From IMG/VR virus record IMGVR_UViG_3300035698_023293, positions 1 to 20,460 of that record: a stretch of 20,460 bases of DNA; one strand, written 5' to 3'. The notes under the pieces are model-generated. The model worked only from the letters and a program-made list of their open reading frames with translations, was not told where the DNA came from and did no database searches. The number at the start of each line of letters is the position of its first letter. The stretch's first letter is position 1. The position numbers were made by a program, and so were the translations under genes. Below are positions 20,269-20,460 of this stretch, in pieces. Source of the DNA: a virus.

Positions 20269-20460
20269 GGAGTGGGCTCCGCCTTGATCCACAGAACTTC
20301 CGTTCTGGTCTTGCGGGCGTTCACGCTCCCGTTATGATGCACCGCCGACCGGCACGCGACGTCACGCTCGATGCGTGTCCACCCCGCCAGCATCTCGTCG
20401 TACAGCGGATGTGGGTAGCCGGAGATGACGAACGTGCCTTTGCACGCCACGACCGTTCGC
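20265..20460 (-). CDS. Adenine-specific DNA methyltransferase (D12/Dam class), C-terminal fragment, cut by window edge
   Basis: The reading frame is open to the window edge, so only the last 64 or so residues are seen and the true start lies outside. The piece contains FVISGYPHPLYDEMLAGW followed by an RTEVLWIK ending. These match the usual C-terminal pattern of D12-class N6-adenine methyltransferases (a serine-glycine-tyrosine strand, a PLY..ML helix, and a terminal TEVLW). The catalytic DPPY and SAM-binding motifs would be upstream and cannot be checked. A GTG at 20450 could be read as a start, but the homology continues up to it without a natural N-terminus, so a longer gene is more likely. 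In phages such enzymes usually protect DNA from host restriction or modulate replication. The stop overlaps the next gene by 4 bases (ATGA), so the two are probably translated together. Confidence 0.8.
   Translation of the reverse strand, partial: RTVVACKGTFVISGYPHPLYDEMLAGWTRIERDVACRSAVHHNGSVNARKTRTEVLWIKAEPTP

Overview
The window is a stretch of a tailed double-stranded DNA phage genome with a short-tailed (T7/phiKMV-like, Autographivirus-type) morphology. It is GC-rich and almost fully coding. Every supported gene lies on the minus strand, so the transcription order runs from high to low coordinates. The phage is recognised from a single-subunit T7-type RNA polymerase, a 535-residue T7-gp8-like portal, a scaffold, a 343-residue T7-gp10-like capsid protein, gp11-like and gp12-like tail tubular proteins and gp14/gp15-like internal virion proteins, in the usual late-gene order. 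The RNA polymerase sits directly upstream of the structural genes, as in phiKMV, and not among early genes as in T7. The host cannot be named. Strong Shine-Dalgarno sites and a spanin-like lipoprotein suggest a GC-rich Gram-negative bacterium (inference).

Layout in transcription order. (1) 20460-17441: the C-terminal end of a D12-class adenine methylase, a stand-alone DnaA-domain-IV-like DNA-binding protein, and the RNA polymerase. (2) 17440-16468: a short palindromic spacer, then three small proteins (a possible permuted papain-like protein, an unknown 70-mer, and a proline-rich 83-mer). (3) 16471-13853: portal, scaffold and a 57-codon protein, closed by a strong intrinsic terminator. (4) 13774-11789: a hairpin-rich leader, major capsid protein and a beta-rich probable decoration protein, closed by a second intrinsic terminator. 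(5) 11768-8675: a membrane-anchored coiled-coil protein, a lipoprotein with a C-terminal membrane segment (candidate unimolecular spanin), and a beta-helix tailspike. (6) 8671-6065: two different gp11-like tail tubular A proteins flanking a two-gene insert, made of a mucin-like Thr/Ser/Glu repeat protein and a glycosyltransferase with polypeptide GalNAc-transferase-like motifs. (7) 6068-1: a large tail tubular B protein, two internal virion proteins, and the start of a further gene cut by the window edge.

Most genes are tightly coupled: eight junctions are 4-base ATGA or GTGA overlaps. The capsid/decoration block is bounded on both sides by terminators, so it probably has its own promoter and is set for high expression. 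The most unusual content is the repeat protein plus glycosyltransferase between the duplicated tail-adaptor genes. It reads like a phage-encoded acceptor and enzyme pair that would O-glycosylate a virion or tail component. This is an inference from motifs and gene order only.
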